A stretch of DNA of 64,000 nt from Paenibacillus sp. FSL R7-0273 (GCF_000758625.1 NZ_CP009283.1:2119501-2183500); one strand, 5' to 3'; shown: positions 54,115 to 63,580, numbered from the stretch's first letter. Made by a program: numbers and translations. The notes: a model not told the origin generated them from the letters alone.

Positions 54115-54304
54115 TTTTAGTTGCAGTTTGTACACTTAAAATCAGCAGATTATTCTGCTAACAACATATAAGTGTACTTTGTGCAGTTAAAATAGGCTAA
54201 AAAGGTTAAATCGGACGTTTTTGCACATTTTAGCTGCACGGAATGCATCTATTTTACTTTTTCGAAGAAAAACAGGCATTTTAGTTGTATGGAGTGCAGT
54301 TAAA
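54115..54304. repeat. Cluster of four interrupted palindromes
   Basis: Four related units lie at 54115-54141, 54167-54192, 54228-54256 and 54279-54304. Each is about 26-29 bases with arms of the type TTTTAGnTGCA and TGCAnnTAAAA around a short centre such as CGGAA or GTTTG. Starts are 52, 61 and 51 bases apart. This looks like an intergenic repeat family rather than coding sequence. Confidence 0.6.
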
Positions 54305-54502
54305 GCTGCGTTGGGTGGCTGGGGGGAGGGGTGTGAGCGGGCTGGTGGTTGGTGGAGGTGAAGAGTAAAGAGTAAAAAGTGTTTTCGGGCTGGTGTTAGG
54401 TGGATGGTGAATAAAGATGCGCGCAAGGTTGGTAGTACGCATGAAGGCGCGACTATTGCACTGCAGACACGAGTATACACTGGGTGCCGCATGGGAGGCA
54501 CT

Positions 54503-54550
54503 CGCGTAAGAGCAGCAGGCGGGGCATCCTGCGCCAGCTGCTTTTACGCG
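54503..54550 (-). terminator. Strong hairpin at the 3' end of the DUF2161 gene
   Basis: CGCGTAAGAGCAGC (54503-54516) pairs with GCTGCTTTTACGCG (54537-54550), 14 pairs with one G-T. It lies just beyond the stop of the minus-strand gene. No long T tract follows on that strand. Confidence 0.5.
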
Positions 54551-54567
54551 CAGAAGCCCGCTGCGCG

Positions 54568-55392
54568 CTACCCCTTGCCCGCGCTGATCTCGGCGATCGC
54601 GGCGTATTCCACCAGCGCGGCCGTGCCGGCTGGCGTCAGCTGGTACCGTCCGCGGTTCACCCGTGTGAACCAGCGGTAGTAGTTGCGCTGCAGGATCGCC
54701 GCAGCGCCAGGCACCCCGCTCCGCCTGCGCAGCTCGGCGGGCGTGATCCCTTCCCGGCCGGGTGCAGCGGCCGGACCCCCGGTAGGCGCATCGGCGCCTG
54801 CCCCGCGCGCGGCGCTCCGCCCGCCGCGCTCCGCAGCGAGGCCGAGCGCAGCCTCGGCCTCAAGGGCCTGCAGCGCGAGTGCCACGCGCAGCGCCTTCTC
54901 GCGGTAGGCAGTCACGAGCTTGACGCGCGTGCTGCCGCCGGTGTTGTAGTCCCCGCTGCGCTCGCGGAACTCATAGAGCAGCTTCTCGCGCCGCCGTGCG
55001 CCGCTGCGGACCTGAGGCGGCGCGTCGCCCGGCTCCGCGAGCACCTCGACGAGCGGAGCCTTCGTCTTGTAGAAGACGACGGTGATCAGCCCGAGACCGA
55101 GCCGGCGGCACAGCCCGGTAAGCTCGCCCCAGCGCTGGTTCACCGCGCCTTTTTTGTCGCGGACGCGCTCCACGGCAAGGTAGACGTTGGGGCTGAGGCG
55201 CAGACGTTCAACCCCCTGCAGCAGCAGGGCGAGATTGAACGTTTTTTTCATCTCCACAATCAGCGGCTGGTCTTCACCCTCGCGCAGGCCGACCAGGTCA
55301 CAGGTGCGCACCTCCCCCTTGATCGAGTAGCCATACCGTTCAAAGTAAGCCTTAAGCGGAGCATACAGCTCCGTCTCATGCTTAATCGCCAT
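54568..55392 (-). CDS. DUF2161-type nuclease-like protein, GC-rich
   Basis: 274 residues. The N-terminal half carries CDLVGL and PLIVEMKKTFN, spaced like the D and ExK of the PD-(D/E)xK nuclease fold, and resembles DUF2161 proteins. A variable Ala/Gly-rich stretch (about 190-225) follows, then a helix-turn-helix-like C-terminus (ITPAELRRRSGVPG, RWFTRVNRGRYQLTPAG). Base composition is much richer in GC than its neighbours. ATG 55392 is preferred: GGGGAG is eight bases upstream, and this second ATG is kept in all six full repeats, while the first is ACG in two. The start lies inside a 49-bp tandem array. Confidence 0.8.
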   Translation of the reverse strand: MAIKHETELYAPLKAYFERYGYSIKGEVRTCDLVGLREGEDQPLIVEMKKTFNLALLLQGVERLRLSPNVYLAVERVRDKKGAVNQRWGELTGLCRRLGLGLITVVFYKTKAPLVEVLAEPGDAPPQVRSGARRREKLLYEFRERSGDYNTGGSTRVKLVTAYREKALRVALALQALEAEAALGLAAERGGRSAARGAGADAPTGGPAAAPGREGITPAELRRRSGVPGAAAILQRNYYRWFTRVNRGRYQLTPAGTAALVEYAAIAEISAGKG

Positions 55393-55720
55393 CATAGTCA
55401 CTCCCCGCAGTTGTCCTGGTTGTTGCATGCTTAATCGCCATCATAGTCACTCCCCGCAGTTGTCCTGGTTGTTGCATGCTTAATCGCCATCGTAGTCACT
55501 CCCCGCAGTTGTCCTGGTTGTTGCATGCTTAATCGCCATCGTAGTCACTCCCTGCAGTTGTCCATTCTGTCTCATGCTTAATTGCCATCATAGTCACTCC
55601 CCGCAGTTAACCTGGCTGTTTCATGCTTAATCGCCATCATAGTCACTCCCCACTGTCATCCTGGCTATTTCATGCTTGATTGCCATCATAGTCACTCCCT
55701 GAAGATTTCCTGTTCGCACA
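55381..55720 (-). repeat. Tandem array of 49-bp repeats carrying ribosome site and start codon
   Basis: Six full copies of exactly 49 bases (55381-55429, 55430-55478, 55479-55527, 55528-55576, 55577-55625, 55626-55674) and a partial seventh to about 55720. Copies 1 and 2 are identical, copy 3 differs by one base, and the outer ones diverge more. On the minus strand the first five copies carry GGGAGTGACT, the sixth GGGGAGTGACT with changes just before it, and all six then carry an ATG and GCGATTAAG or GCAATTAAG. The innermost copy is the start of the DUF2161 gene. Because 49 is not a multiple of three, neighbouring starts are in different frames. Confidence 0.95.
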
Positions 55721-55915
55721 CCGCTTTTTCCCATTATATAACGTTTAGGGCTCAACCCGTACAGTTAACGTGATATGTGAAGTTCTATCGTTCACAATGA
55801 TTCTCTATTATAGCACAGCAAAAAAGAGGTCAATTATCCCGGGCTCCCGCATAGGTATGTAATACACTTTTAAAGCCAATCGAGCAAGTAGGAGCGCAAG
55901 AGGAGGCAGCGAGCA

Positions 55916-57811
55916 ATGGACATTTTTGAGCGTATAGCTTCGTATCGGGCTGAGAATGACCGTTTGGCGTGGAGCGGCACCTTTAAGGATTATATAGGAC
56001 TGCTGAGAAAAGACCCCTCTCCCGCTAAGACGGCTCACTCCCGTGTATACGACATGATCAAATCACATGGCGTAGAGGACATCAACGGACGCAAGCGGTA
56101 TAAGTTTTTTGAGCAGGAAATCTTCGGGCTTGACCGTGCGGTTGAAAAGCTGGTGGAGGAGTACTTCCATTCGGCGGCACGCAGGCTCGATGTCCGCAAA
56201 CGGATTCTGCTGTTAATGGGGCCGGTCAGCGGCGGTAAATCGACCCTGGTTACACTTTTAAAACGCGGCCTGGAGCAGTATTCACGTACCGATGCCGGTG
56301 CCGTATATGCGATTGAAGGCTGCCCGATGCATGAGGAGCCGCTGCACCTGATTCCGCTGGAGCTTCGTCCGGAGATAGAGCGGGAGCTCGGTGTACGGAT
56401 TGAAGGCAACCTATGCCCGTCCTGCCAGATGCGGCTGAAAAATGAATACCACGGCGACATCGAGCAGGTTAAGGTTACCCGCGTTATTTTGTCGGAGGAG
56501 GAACGTATCGGCATCGGGACCTTCAGCCCGTCTGATCCAAAGTCACAGGATATTGCCGACCTGACCGGCAGCATCGACTTCTCGACCATTACGGAATTCG
56601 GCTCGGAATCCGATCCGCGCGCCTACCGGTTTGACGGGGAGCTGAACAAGGCCAACCGCGGCCTGATGGAGTTCCAGGAAATGCTGAAGTGCGACGAGAA
56701 GTTCCTGTGGAACCTGCTGTCCCTGACCCAGGAAGGGAATTTCAAGGCCGGCCGGTTCGCGCTGATCAGTGCGGATGAGCTTATCGTAGCCCACACCAAC
56801 GAAACAGAGTATAAATCTTTTATCTCCAATAAAAAAAATGAGGCGCTGCAGTCCCGCATGATCGTCATGCCGGTGCCTTATAATCTTAGAGTATCGGAAG
56901 AGGAAAAAATCTACGCCAAGCTGATCGGCCAGAGCGATATGAAGCATGTGCATATTGCGCCGCATGCCCTGCGGGCAGCTGCGATTTTCTCCATCCTGAC
57001 CCGGCTCAAGGAGAGCAAGAAGCAGGGGATGGACCTGATCAAGAAGCTGCGGATGTACGACGGCGAAGAGGTCGAGGGCTATAAGGAAGCCGATCTCAAG
57101 GAAATGCAGACCGAATATCTGGATGAGGGTATGTCCGGCATCGATCCGCGGTATGTTATTAACCGGATTTCCAGCGCTCTGATCAAGGGTGATCTGCAGT
57201 GCATGAATGCGCTGGATGTGCTGCGGGCGATCAAGGACGGACTGGACTCCCACCCTTCAATCACCAAGGAAGAGCGCGAGCGGTACCTGAACTTCATTTC
57301 CATAGCGCGCAAGGAATACGATATTCTCGCTAAAAGCGAAGTGCAGAAGGCGTTCGTATATTCTTTTGAAGAGTCGGCCAAAACACTGTTCGAGAACTAT
57401 CTCGACAACATCGAGGCGTATTGCAACTGGACCAAAATCCGTGACCCGCTTACAGATGAAGAGATGGAGCCGGATGAGCGGCTGATGCGCTCGATTGAAG
57501 AGCAGATCGGCATCTCCGAAAATGCCAAGAAGGCCTTCCGCGAAGAAATCCTGATCCGTATCTCGGCCTACTCGCGCAAAGGCAAGAAGTTTGAATACAA
57601 CAATCACGACCGGCTGCGCGAAGCAATTGAGAAGAAGCTGTTTGCCGATCTGAAGGATATCGTAAAGATTACCACCTCGTCCAAAACGCCGGATGAGAGC
57701 CAGCTGAAGCGGATTAATGAGGTGTCCAGACGCCTGATCGAGGAGCATAACTACTGCCCGATCTGCGCCAATGAGCTGCTGAAATATGTGGGCAGCCTGC
57801 TGAACCGGTAA
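55916..57811 (+). CDS. prkA: PrkA family serine protein kinase
   Basis: 631 residues. An N-terminal AAA+-type domain with Walker A GPVSGGKST (about 102-110) and a C-terminal PrkA kinase-like domain. FEQEIFGLDRAVEKLVEEYFHSAA, CPSCQMRLKNEYHGD and the C-terminal HNYCPICANELL are typical. B. subtilis PrkA is tied to sporulation under sigma-E. RBS AGAGGAGG. I could not find a convincing sigma-E promoter upstream. The gap 55721-55915 holds no gene. Confidence 0.95.
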   Translation: MDIFERIASYRAENDRLAWSGTFKDYIGLLRKDPSPAKTAHSRVYDMIKSHGVEDINGRKRYKFFEQEIFGLDRAVEKLVEEYFHSAARRLDVRKRILLLMGPVSGGKSTLVTLLKRGLEQYSRTDAGAVYAIEGCPMHEEPLHLIPLELRPEIERELGVRIEGNLCPSCQMRLKNEYHGDIEQVKVTRVILSEEERIGIGTFSPSDPKSQDIADLTGSIDFSTITEFGSESDPRAYRFDGELNKANRGLMEFQEMLKCDEKFLWNLLSLTQEGNFKAGRFALISADELIVAHTNETEYKSFISNKKNEALQSRMIVMPVPYNLRVSEEEKIYAKLIGQSDMKHVHIAPHALRAAAIFSILTRLKESKKQGMDLIKKLRMYDGEEVEGYKEADLKEMQTEYLDEGMSGIDPRYVINRISSALIKGDLQCMNALDVLRAIKDGLDSHPSITKEERERYLNFISIARKEYDILAKSEVQKAFVYSFEESAKTLFENYLDNIEAYCNWTKIRDPLTDEEMEPDERLMRSIEEQIGISENAKKAFREEILIRISAYSRKGKKFEYNNHDRLREAIEKKLFADLKDIVKITTSSKTPDESQLKRINEVSRRLIEEHNYCPICANELLKYVGSLLNR

Positions 57812-57831
57812 GCTTAGGAATAACCAAAAAG

Positions 57832-57867
57832 CCATGTCAGTGCTTCGGCGCTGGCATGGTTTTTTTG
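57832..57867 (+). terminator. Terminator of prkA
   Basis: CCATGTCAGTGC (57832-57843), loop TTCG, GCGCTGGCATGG (57848-57859), then eight T. Confidence 0.93.
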
Positions 57868-58025
57868 TTTGCCGTTTTTTCACAATCTGAATTCCAGTGA
57901 GTTGTTAACAAATGAAACGGATAGGCCCTTGGATTTTCTTAATTAGCTTAGATTTGGGTAAATAGCATAATCAGCAGGAACAGAATGCTTAGCAGGCATT
58001 AGACAGACTGAGTGGAAATCAATAA

Positions 58026-58061
58026 AAGTGTGCCCGCCGATGAAGGCTCCGGGGCACACTT
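58026..58061 (-). terminator. Terminator of the minus-strand sugar operon
   Basis: AAGTGTGCCC (58026-58035) pairs with GGGCACACTT (58052-58061). T residues flank it on both strands, so it can end the minus-strand operon. The gap 57868-58025 holds nothing else seen. Confidence 0.85.
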
Positions 58062-58095
58062 TTTGTTTTTTATAAGCGAACGATTAACAATTCTG

Positions 58096-58977
58096 CTACT
58101 CCTTCAATGCGCCAATCAGGACACCGTGCACAAAATATTTTTGCAGAAACGGATAAAGCACCAGAATCGGCAAGGTAGATACAATAATGGTGGCGTATTT
58201 AATCGTCACTCCGATATCTGCACGGTCACTGGTTGCTGCCCCGGTCATCATATTGTCGGTGCTGTTGGAGATCAGAATCTCCCTGAGCACCAGCTGAAGC
58301 GGGAATAGCTCCCGGTCACGCAGATAGATTAACGCGCTGAAATAGGAATTCCAGTGACCCACCGCATACCACAGTATCATTACCGCGATTACAGGCATGG
58401 AGAGGGGTAAAATAATCCGCAGCATAATCACCCAGTCATTGGCCCCGTCAATGCGTGCGGATTCCTCCAGACTGACGGGAATGCCCTGGAAGGCGGTACG
58501 CATAATGATCAGATTGAAGGAGCTGATGGCTCCCGGAAGGAGGAGCGCCCAGGGCGTGTTCAGCATTCCCAAATTATTGATCAGCAGGAAGGAGGGGATC
58601 AGCCCTCCGTGAAATACCATGGTGATAATGATGATGAGCATGATGGTGTTATTGAAATAAACGTTGCGGCGGGAGAGCGCATAGGCACCGAGCGTAGTCA
58701 TAATCAGATTGATGATTGTACCCGCAGTGACATAGAACAGCGTATTCCGGTAGCCGGTTATAATCATGGGATTCTCCAGTACTGCTGTGTAGGCATCCAG
58801 GCTGAACCCCTGAGGATAGAATAACATCCCGCGGAATTGGGCGATTTGCGCCGGATCACTTAGAGATGCAAGCAGGATATAGATAAACGGATACAGCGTG
58901 ACGAAGCAGAGCAGCAGCATAAAGCTTATATTGAACCATTTGAATGCGGTTTCACCCAAAGTGGGCTTAAATATCAT
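58096..58977 (-). CDS. lplC: Sugar ABC transporter permease, LplC-like
   Basis: 293 residues with six membrane helices and the EAA loop motif EESARIDGANDWVIMLRIILP that contacts the ATPase. It resembles LplC/YtcP permeases of oligosaccharide importers, whose ATPase is usually encoded elsewhere (MsmX type). It starts 13 bases after the lplB gene and is the last gene of the operon. RBS GGGAG. Confidence 0.92.
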   Translation of the reverse strand: MIFKPTLGETAFKWFNISFMLLLCFVTLYPFIYILLASLSDPAQIAQFRGMLFYPQGFSLDAYTAVLENPMIITGYRNTLFYVTAGTIINLIMTTLGAYALSRRNVYFNNTIMLIIIITMVFHGGLIPSFLLINNLGMLNTPWALLLPGAISSFNLIIMRTAFQGIPVSLEESARIDGANDWVIMLRIILPLSMPVIAVMILWYAVGHWNSYFSALIYLRDRELFPLQLVLREILISNSTDNMMTGAATSDRADIGVTIKYATIIVSTLPILVLYPFLQKYFVHGVLIGALKE

Positions 58978-58990
58978 TGTTCTCTCCCCT

Positions 58991-59953
58991 TTACCACAGC
59001 CTGTGCTCGCTTAACCGCTTACTGATGGTATTGGCGAGTGTAAGCAAGATGAAGCTGATCACTGAATTGAACAAGCCTACGGCAGCGGAGTATCCGAAAT
59101 CGGCCCCCAGAATCCCTTTCCGGTAGACATAGGTTGAGATGACATCGGCTGTTTCATAGGTCAGCGGGTTGTAGAGCAGAATGATTTTTTCGCTTCCCAG
59201 GGATAACATGGCTCCTATATTAAGGATAAGCAAGATGACAATGGTCGGCATAATGCCTGGAATCGTCACATGCCAGGTTTGCTTAAACCGGCCGGCACCG
59301 TCAATCCGGGCTGCATCGTACAAGGCGGGATCAATGGTGGACATGGCGGCAAGATAGATGATGGAGCCCCAGCCGATGCCCTGCCAGACCTCGGAAGAGA
59401 TATATAGCGGGCGGAACCAGCCGGGCTCCTGCAGGAAGGCAATCGGCTCTATGCCGAACATGCCCAGAATATTGTTAATCAGACCGTCGCGTGCGACAAA
59501 ATCAACGATCATCCCTACAACAACTACTATTGAAATAAAATGGGGGAGATAGCTGATGGTCTGTACAACCCTTTTAAAGAGCACGCTGCGGAGCTCATTG
59601 AGCAGGAGAGCCAGGATGATCGGTGCAGGAAAGGCAATGAGCAGTTGAAAAAAGTTGATCATCAGCGTGTTGCGGATCAGCCGCCAAAAATAATGGTTGT
59701 TGAAGAAGCTCTGAAAGTGGTCCAGTCCGACCCAAGGGCTTCCCCAGACTCCATCGGCAATGCCGTAATCCTTAAATGCTATGAGCAGACCGTACATCGG
59801 CCCGTAATGGAACAGACCGTAATAGGCGATAACAGGAAGAAGCATCAGATAAATGTATCGGTTGCGGATTAAATCCCGTTTGATAAAATTCCATTTGCCT
59901 CTCGAAGGCTTGGCGGCTGCGGGCTGCATTACATTGTGTTGTAAGTCGGGCAC
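58991..59953 (-). CDS. lplB: Sugar ABC transporter permease, LplB-like
   Basis: 320 residues. An N-terminal cytoplasmic part with KRDLIRNRYIYLMLLPV, six membrane helices and the EAA-type motif YDAARIDGAGRFKQTWHVTIPGI. HYGPMYGLLIAFKDY is typical of LplB. It is the partner of LplC in one importer. RBS GGAGGGAG. Confidence 0.93.
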   Translation of the reverse strand: MPDLQHNVMQPAAAKPSRGKWNFIKRDLIRNRYIYLMLLPVIAYYGLFHYGPMYGLLIAFKDYGIADGVWGSPWVGLDHFQSFFNNHYFWRLIRNTLMINFFQLLIAFPAPIILALLLNELRSVLFKRVVQTISYLPHFISIVVVVGMIVDFVARDGLINNILGMFGIEPIAFLQEPGWFRPLYISSEVWQGIGWGSIIYLAAMSTIDPALYDAARIDGAGRFKQTWHVTIPGIMPTIVILLILNIGAMLSLGSEKIILLYNPLTYETADVISTYVYRKGILGADFGYSAAVGLFNSVISFILLTLANTISKRLSEHRLW

Positions 59954-60028
59954 GGTATTCTCCCTCCATTAAAGGTTTCCGGAATAGAAGCACCTGCCGG
60001 CTGCTCCTATTCCGGGCGTTCCTGAGAC

Positions 60029-61642
60029 TTATCTGTTATTGTAGCGTTCCAGGGCGGCCTGCTGAATCCCGATGGCTTCCTCAATGCCCAAGCCCTTGAG
60101 CGTCTCAACATACTTACCGAACTGGTCCAGAGACTCGGCGCCCATAATAAATTTCAGCATCATCTCATCCTTGTACGTATTGACGTCAGTCATGATGGAG
60201 GCGAACCGGCTGCTGTCTTCCACAGCGATCGTGGACGGCGGCATTCTGTTCTCGTGTGTAGGGGCTGACCATAGCTCCATCGCCTGCTTCTGTTCCGGCT
60301 TGGTCGTGTATTGCTGCGAATGGCGGATATCCTGCACAAAAGGGCCTGAGGTAGCACCCATGATATGTTTTCTGAAGGCCTGGGAAACCGGCAACCCGTC
60401 CGGATTATTAAGAATAAGATCGGTGTATACCGGGTTGCCGCCGTCCATCGTATATGTCTCTCCTTCCTTGCCGAAGTTCATAATGCGTTTTCCTTCTTCG
60501 CTGTAGAGGGTGTCCAGAAACTTCACGGTTTCAGCCGCGTTCTTGTTACTGCCCGTTATTGCCGTAAAGATCCCCGTAACCGGATTGTCGCGGTAACCGA
60601 AAGCCGGTTTTTCCCCGGTCTTTAATGTCGGATAAGCCGTTCCTGTTATTTTAAAACCAGGCTGGGTCTCCTTCATCAGGTCCATATATTTCCCGATTCC
60701 TCCATTAAGGAAGAGTACCGCCGACCCGACCTGGCTGCCGGTTATTTTGGCATCTCTCATTTTGTTGTCTGTGCTGGCAAAATCCTTATCCAGCAGCCCT
60801 TCGTTGTACCACTGGTTCATTGTGGCCAGGTACTCCCTGAATCCGGGCTCAATTGGGCCGTATTTGACGGTGTTGCTCTCCTGGAAGAAGTCATTGGGTG
60901 TCCCGAATGCGCCTGCAAAGGCCAATTCTCCCGCCGGAATGAGAATCGGAATTTCATCGGCCTGGCCGTTTCCGTTCGGATCCTGTTCTTTAAACGCTTT
61001 CAAAACGGTGTACCATTCATCAATCGTAGTCGGTGAGGATAAATTTAATTTATCCAGCCAGTCCTGGCGAATGGCGGGGCCCAGGAATACCTGCTGGGTA
61101 ACATCCTCACGGATAAACGGAAAGCCGATAATGTTGCCGTCATCCGTAGAGCTCATTTTTCTCCATTCCGGGTTGTCATCCAGCAGCTTTTTCAGATTGG
61201 GGGCCTGATCGAGATAGTCATTTAAAGGAATGATCTTTTTGTCGCGGATTGCTTTCTGGGCTCCGCCGGGGTACAGGTTCCATCCGTAGTCCACAACATC
61301 CGGCAGCTTATTGGAAGCAACCATCAGATTAAACTGCTCCGCAAGCTGGCCTTGCGCCGGATGCTGAAAATCAACCTCGACGCCGGTCTTGGTCATAATC
61401 TCCTTCCAGGAGGTAACCTCTGCATAGCTTTTCATAATAGCGGCAGCATCCGGAAATAGCTCAACCCAATACGACAGCTTGGTTAATGACTGCGCCGGTG
61501 TATCCGTAGCCTGTTTGTCAGCCCCCGGCTCGTTAGCCGCTTCGTTTACTCCGCCGCCGCATGCCGATACCGCCGTTACCAGCAGCGCCAGCATTGCCAG
61601 CGAGGCTGCCCGCCGGCCCGTCTTTCTTGTGTGCATTGTCAT
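60029..61642 (-). CDS. Extracellular sugar-binding lipoprotein
   Basis: 537 residues. A basic N-terminus, a hydrophobic stretch and the lipobox LVTAVSAC with lipid-carrying Cys28, then a linker rich in Glu and Ala, and a large type-1 solute-binding fold as in LipO/YtcQ. ATG 61642 follows GGGAGGG at the right distance; a longer in-frame start at 61732 overlaps the GH2 gene and is rejected. It should capture an oligosaccharide for LplBC. Confidence 0.92.
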   Translation of the reverse strand: MTMHTRKTGRRAASLAMLALLVTAVSACGGGVNEAANEPGADKQATDTPAQSLTKLSYWVELFPDAAAIMKSYAEVTSWKEIMTKTGVEVDFQHPAQGQLAEQFNLMVASNKLPDVVDYGWNLYPGGAQKAIRDKKIIPLNDYLDQAPNLKKLLDDNPEWRKMSSTDDGNIIGFPFIREDVTQQVFLGPAIRQDWLDKLNLSSPTTIDEWYTVLKAFKEQDPNGNGQADEIPILIPAGELAFAGAFGTPNDFFQESNTVKYGPIEPGFREYLATMNQWYNEGLLDKDFASTDNKMRDAKITGSQVGSAVLFLNGGIGKYMDLMKETQPGFKITGTAYPTLKTGEKPAFGYRDNPVTGIFTAITGSNKNAAETVKFLDTLYSEEGKRIMNFGKEGETYTMDGGNPVYTDLILNNPDGLPVSQAFRKHIMGATSGPFVQDIRHSQQYTTKPEQKQAMELWSAPTHENRMPPSTIAVEDSSRFASIMTDVNTYKDEMMLKFIMGAESLDQFGKYVETLKGLGIEEAIGIQQAALERYNNR

Positions 61643-61689
61643 TAATAATGCCCTCCCTATACAATGGAATGACGAAATTGAAGCCCGGT

Positions 61690-63438
61690 TTATGATTTTA
61701 GAGTTGAGCCCCAGGTGTAGGGATCGGAGCATCCCGTGTAAATCCCCTTAACTATGCGGTAAGCCAGCTTGGGCTTGCGGTATTCATTTACCAGCCCCTT
61801 ATTATTGAAGGAACGTGCGCGGTCCCTGAAGTGGGGACGGAAGCTCTCCAACTGTGCCCTTGTATCTGCAAACTGCCAAACGTAAGTGCCGCTGATCCGG
61901 TTATCACTCCGGAAAAGCTTCAGCGCCCTGCTGAGAAGCTCAGCCTGGTAATCCTCGCTGAATAAACGCGGCTCCCAGCCGGAATCGCCGTGAATACCCG
62001 CTCCCCCGAACTCGGTCATGAGCACTGGCGTATCCTCTGCACCATATGCCTTGCAGCGCTCATGGAAGGTTGTAAGCATCTCCGCAAAGCCAGCATGTCC
62101 GAAATACCATCCGTCATAGTAGTTGATGCCGATAACATCGAACAGGCCCAGGCAGATGTCTGTCATCGGATGCATGGTGGCGTAGGCTACAAGCCGTGAC
62201 TGATCCTTGCTGCGGACAAGCTCTGTCAGCTTGACGGACAGGTCATAGGCCTCACTGGAGCGTGTGTCAATCTCATTATGGACAGACCAGAACAGGATGG
62301 AGGGATGGTGAAGATCCCGCTCGATCATTTCGTCCATCATCGTCAGCGCACGCTCAATAAAGACAGGGTCTCCGGTATCCTGTGCCGGAAAAGCGGCGCC
62401 CCAGATCGGAATCTCACTCCAGAACAGCACGCCCCGCTCATCCAGCAGATCAATCCAGTATTCACTCTGGGGATAATGGGACCCCCGTACTGTATTGCAG
62501 CCCATCTGCAGCATAATATCGAGGTCCTTGGTCATTAATTTATTTGGAAAAGCGAAGCCCCACTCCGGATGCTCCTCATGACGGTTAACGCCCTGCAGAT
62601 ACAGCTCCTTGCCGTTCAGCAGGATTTTTTTGTTCTGCTTCTCTACGGTACGGAAGCCGATGCGGTCGGTCAGATCATCCCGGCCGGCTACCGCCCGGAT
62701 CATATAGAGCTCGGGATTATCCGGCTCCCAGCGGCGAAGCCCGGTCCAGGCTTGCCCGATGTTCAGCTCTGTGCTTCCGCCGGGATCAAGTTTTACATTT
62801 CCGGTATAGAATAGCTCGCCGTTCTTAAAGAGGGAAACGGGCACTTCTGCCGGAGTGTCCGACAGGGAGCGCAGGTTAAGCTTTACCCGGATGTCGGCAC
62901 TTGTATCTCCGGTCATGTTGTAGGTAATGCGCAGGTTCCCGATTGAGACATCCGGCAAAAGCTGGATCTCCACCGGCCGGATAATGCCCCCGTAATGAAA
63001 CCAGTCTACGATGTGGTACGGAATCGTATTGCGTTCCAGCAGGCTGTCCGTGCGGACGATAAGCTCATGGACTCCTGCTGCGGCATCAGCCACTGTAAAG
63101 TCAAACGGAGTATAACCACCATAATGGTAGCCTAAATGGCGGCCGTCCCAGTACACATCGGCATGCCCCAGCACGGCATGAAACAGCAGGCGTAAATGGC
63201 TGGTTTCCTCCAGCGTCACCCGTGTCCGGTACCAGGCCACTCCCTCATATTCATATTTGCCTAGCTCATTGTTCCAGCATGCCGGCACAGGCATCTGATC
63301 GTGATCAGACGGGAATTGCGTATGCCAGCCTTCAGCCAATCCTATGTTCTTTTTATCAAAAACGAAATCCCATAGCCCGTCGAGCAGACGGCACTCCCTG
63401 AGCCGGTGCTGTTGAAACGTACGAATCAAAATCATCAT
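61690..63438 (-). CDS. uidA: Glycoside hydrolase family 2 enzyme, beta-glucuronidase-like
   Basis: 582 residues with a sugar-binding domain, an immunoglobulin-like domain and a TIM barrel. The likely acid/base is Glu389 (SVHNEID) and the nucleophile Glu476 (MTEFGGAG). The size and GINYYDGWYFGHAG suit beta-glucuronidase, but beta-galactosidase cannot be excluded. No signal peptide, so it acts on imported sugar. ATG 63438 or 63435 follows a weak GGGG. It is first in the operon with the importer. Confidence 0.87.
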   Translation of the reverse strand: MMILIRTFQQHRLRECRLLDGLWDFVFDKKNIGLAEGWHTQFPSDHDQMPVPACWNNELGKYEYEGVAWYRTRVTLEETSHLRLLFHAVLGHADVYWDGRHLGYHYGGYTPFDFTVADAAAGVHELIVRTDSLLERNTIPYHIVDWFHYGGIIRPVEIQLLPDVSIGNLRITYNMTGDTSADIRVKLNLRSLSDTPAEVPVSLFKNGELFYTGNVKLDPGGSTELNIGQAWTGLRRWEPDNPELYMIRAVAGRDDLTDRIGFRTVEKQNKKILLNGKELYLQGVNRHEEHPEWGFAFPNKLMTKDLDIMLQMGCNTVRGSHYPQSEYWIDLLDERGVLFWSEIPIWGAAFPAQDTGDPVFIERALTMMDEMIERDLHHPSILFWSVHNEIDTRSSEAYDLSVKLTELVRSKDQSRLVAYATMHPMTDICLGLFDVIGINYYDGWYFGHAGFAEMLTTFHERCKAYGAEDTPVLMTEFGGAGIHGDSGWEPRLFSEDYQAELLSRALKLFRSDNRISGTYVWQFADTRAQLESFRPHFRDRARSFNNKGLVNEYRKPKLAYRIVKGIYTGCSDPYTWGSTLKS

Positions 63439-63489
63439 CCCCAATTCATTTTTTAAGGTACATTACAGATTAATGTCCTTTATGATCGG

Positions 63490-63519
63490 AGTTTAGCATT
63501 GGTCAGGGCGAAGGGACAA
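63490..63519 (-). promoter_or_regulatory. Possible promoter of the GH2-lpl operon
   Basis: On the minus strand TTGTCC (63519-63514), 18 bases, TAAACT (63495-63490), 52 bases before the GH2 start. It lies in the divergent region shared with the AraC-family gene. Confidence 0.5.
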
Positions 63520-63580
63520 TGGTAAAACCAATCTGAATCATTTATCATAAACGATACAATGAAGTATTGGAGGTAACAGG

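Noticed and set aside
55381..55720. CRISPR array
   Set aside because: The copies are directly head to tail with no unique spacers, each includes gene-start sequence, and no cas genes are nearby.
55840..55915. Sigma-E promoter of prkA
   Set aside because: AATACACT resembles a sigma-E -10, but no matching -35 lies 13-15 bases upstream.
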